Source: an uncultured Ignavibacteria bacterium (GTDB taxonomy: Bacteria > Bacteroidota > Ignavibacteria > Ignavibacteriales > Ignavibacteriaceae). From it: 5,502 nucleotides of DNA. Below the pieces are notes generated by a model, which was given only the letters and a program-made list of their open reading frames with translations, ran no database searches and was not told where the DNA came from. The position numbers were made by a program, and so were the translations under genes. How positions within the stretch are numbered: position 1 is the first letter of the stretch; the number at the start of each line of letters is the position of its first letter. Where the stretch lies: assembly GCA_937996765.1 (NCBI GenBank), contig CALKUG010000319.1, positions 1 to 5,502 on the forward strand, read 5' to 3'. Below are positions 4,344 to 5,502 of the stretch, piece by piece.

Positions 4344-5502
4344 AGAGATTCATTTTACCTGCTTTGGTTAAAAACTTGCCGCCAACCGCTGTAGCATAAT
4401 TGATTGTGTAGATATAAGTACCTGATGTGAGATGTGAAGCGTCGAATTCAAAACTTTGTAAACCAACAGTGCTGCACACCAACATTTCTCCAAAAACAAA
4501 TTCCCCTAATACATTATACACGTGTATTTCCGCCACCCACGGGTGTGTGGCGGAAAATTGTATGGTAGTTGTTGGATTAAAAGGATTTGGGAAATTACCA
4601 ATTAGTTTAAAGTTCATTAACTCGGATTCACTTTTCTCCACTCCGGTTACTCCTATTAAATACTTATTAAAAAAGTTGAGGTATTTGGTATCCTGAGCTG
4701 AATTATGCCAGAAGCTTCCGCCGTGCATTCCACCGGGTATTAACTCGAATACATGTGGTACTTGTTTTACTGTGAGCATACTATCAAATAACACACTCGA
4801 ATATGGTGCTACCAAACAATCACTATCTCCGCAAGAAACAAAAAATGCGGGATCTGCGGCATCCAAATACGTCATTGGGTCAGCCGAGGCAACCCGGTCG
4901 GGACACGTAGGCAATGCACAACCCAACAACAACGACTCAGGGGAGTTTGCAGCATTGTGGTTGGCTGATGAACACCCGAGTCCTTCATTACCATCCATAA
5001 CTAAGAAGTTTGTAGGACCAAATAAATCAACCACGGCGTGCACTTTGCTTGTTGCACCAACACTACCTAAATGAAAACCCTGCATCTGCTCGTAGTTACC
5101 TGTTGTGCCTAATATGGATACTAAGTGTCCACCTGCCGATTCACCGATCAACCCAATTCTATTGGTATCAATACCGTATTTGGCAGAATTAACTTTCAAA
5201 AAGCGAATTGCAGTGCGAATATCATACAGTTGAGCAGGCCAAACCGAGTCACTGCTTAATCTATAATTAATATCGGCACAGATGTAACCATTATTATAAA
5301 ATTTGCTAAACGAGGCAACTTCCCCTTTGCTGCCTGCTTTAAAAGCACCGCCATGGATATGGACTATCAGCGGTGCGGGAGTGGTGATGCCCGTGGGAAC
5401 ATAAATATCCATCATTTGCTTACTGCTCCCCTTCCCTACATAGTCAACGTTTGAATATGAGGGGGTTTGCGCATATAAACTAACCGCCAAAACGGTTGCA
5501 AA
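4336..5502 (-). CDS. Secreted alpha/beta-hydrolase (esterase-like) with T9SS sorting domain (5' partial)
   Basis: A surface or secreted serine hydrolase, probably an esterase; 388 residues are visible. The frame stays open to the window edge, and the first visible residues (FATVLAVSLYAQ) look like the end of a signal peptide cleaved after YAQ, so the TTG at 5490 is not the start. Visible numbering: oxyanion motif HIHGGAF (48-54), nucleophile elbow GESAGG with Ser122, acid Asp228 in 'CGDSDCLVAPYSS', and His260 in GGMHGG. The order and 'NSPESLLLG' resemble the BD-FAE / alpha-beta hydrolase fold 3 esterases, which cleave acyl, acetyl or feruloyl groups; the actual substrate is unknown. Residues of about 298-388 are a T9SS domain with NFPNPFNPTTTI, ending in KMNLLK. 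Cys195/Cys200 and Cys224/Cys229 could form disulfides outside the cell. The sorting-domain coding DNA contains a GC-rich palindrome. It converges on fic with 33 bp between stops. Confidence 0.92.
   Translation of the reverse strand, partial: FATVLAVSLYAQTPSYSNVDYVGKGSSKQMMDIYVPTGITTPAPLIVHIHGGAFKAGSKGEVASFSKFYNNGYICADINYRLSSDSVWPAQLYDIRTAIRFLKVNSAKYGIDTNRIGLIGESAGGHLVSILGTTGNYEQMQGFHLGSVGATSKVHAVVDLFGPTNFLVMDGNEGLGCSSANHNAANSPESLLLGCALPTCPDRVASADPMTYLDAADPAFFVSCGDSDCLVAPYSSVLFDSMLTVKQVPHVFELIPGGMHGGSFWHNSAQDTKYLNFFNKYLIGVTGVEKSESELMNFKLIGNFPNPFNPTTTIQFSATHPWVAEIHVYNVLGEFVFGEMLVCSTVGLQSFEFDASHLTSGTYIYTINYATAVGGKFLTKAGKMNLLK
4527..4556. repeat. GC-rich 30-nt palindrome inside the T9SS domain coding sequence
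   Basis: TTTCCGCCAC (4527-4536) and GTGGCGGAAA (4547-4556) are perfect inverted repeats around a 10-nt centre. The centre adds three more pairable positions (C4538-G4545, A4539-T4544, C4540-G4543) after a single mismatch. It is clearly richer in G+C (19 of 30) than the AT-rich DNA around it. On the minus strand it encodes roughly FSATHPWVAE, between the TTTI and VYNVLGE blocks of the sorting domain, without changing the block spacing relative to the other T9SS domain here. It may be a copy of a dispersed palindromic element. Confidence 0.7.

Noticed and set aside
4772..5074. A 100-codon plus-strand ORF opposite the hydrolase gene.
   Set aside because: It lies wholly within the hydrolase coding region on the other strand and its translation shows no domain; the hydrolase carries a complete catalytic triad.

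Overview
The window looks like chromosomal DNA from the Bacteroidota/Chlorobiota/Ignavibacteriota (FCB) group, most likely an Ignavibacteria-like lineage. Three things point there. Two secreted proteins end in a type IX secretion (T9SS) sorting domain with the PNPFNP(S/T)TTI signature. A textbook Bacteroidota promoter (TTTG, 20 bp, TAnnTTTG) sits in front of a tRNA gene. The DNA is AT-rich, and the genes mostly lack strong Shine-Dalgarno sequences. The lineage call is inference from these signatures, since no search was run.

Layout from left to right. (1) Positions 2-1246, plus strand: the 3' part of a sigma-54 enhancer-binding activator, with a PAS domain carrying three cysteines, an AAA+ domain with an intact GAFTGA loop, and a Fis-type HTH. 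Its N-terminus lies outside the window. (2) 1306-1378, plus: tRNA-Gln (anticodon CTG) with its own promoter at 1260-1291. (3) 1420-2808, minus: a secreted protein with a probable seven-bladed beta-propeller and a T9SS C-terminal domain; it contains an eight-base G tract. (4) 2809-3168: a 360-bp divergent intergenic region. Its right half holds a regularly phased array of three inverted repeats with half-site TGCAACTA, and the last repeat overlaps a TAnnTTTG promoter element. (5) 3169-4302, plus: a class II Fic AMP-transferase with its own inhibitory motif and a C-terminal winged helix. (6) 4336-5502, minus: a secreted alpha/beta-hydrolase (esterase-like) with a T9SS sorting domain, cut by the right edge. 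Its sorting-domain coding sequence contains a GC-rich 30-nt palindrome.

The genes do not form an operon. Orientation alternates (+, +, -, +, -), so each unit is probably transcribed by itself. The two T9SS cargo proteins share an export route, but nothing ties them to one pathway. The most interesting part is the fic locus. The inverted-repeat array occupies its promoter, and the encoded protein has its own winged helix, which suggests an autoregulated, self-contained AMPylation switch. The second point of interest is the palindrome inside the hydrolase sorting domain, which looks like a dispersed repeat that has overwritten coding DNA.
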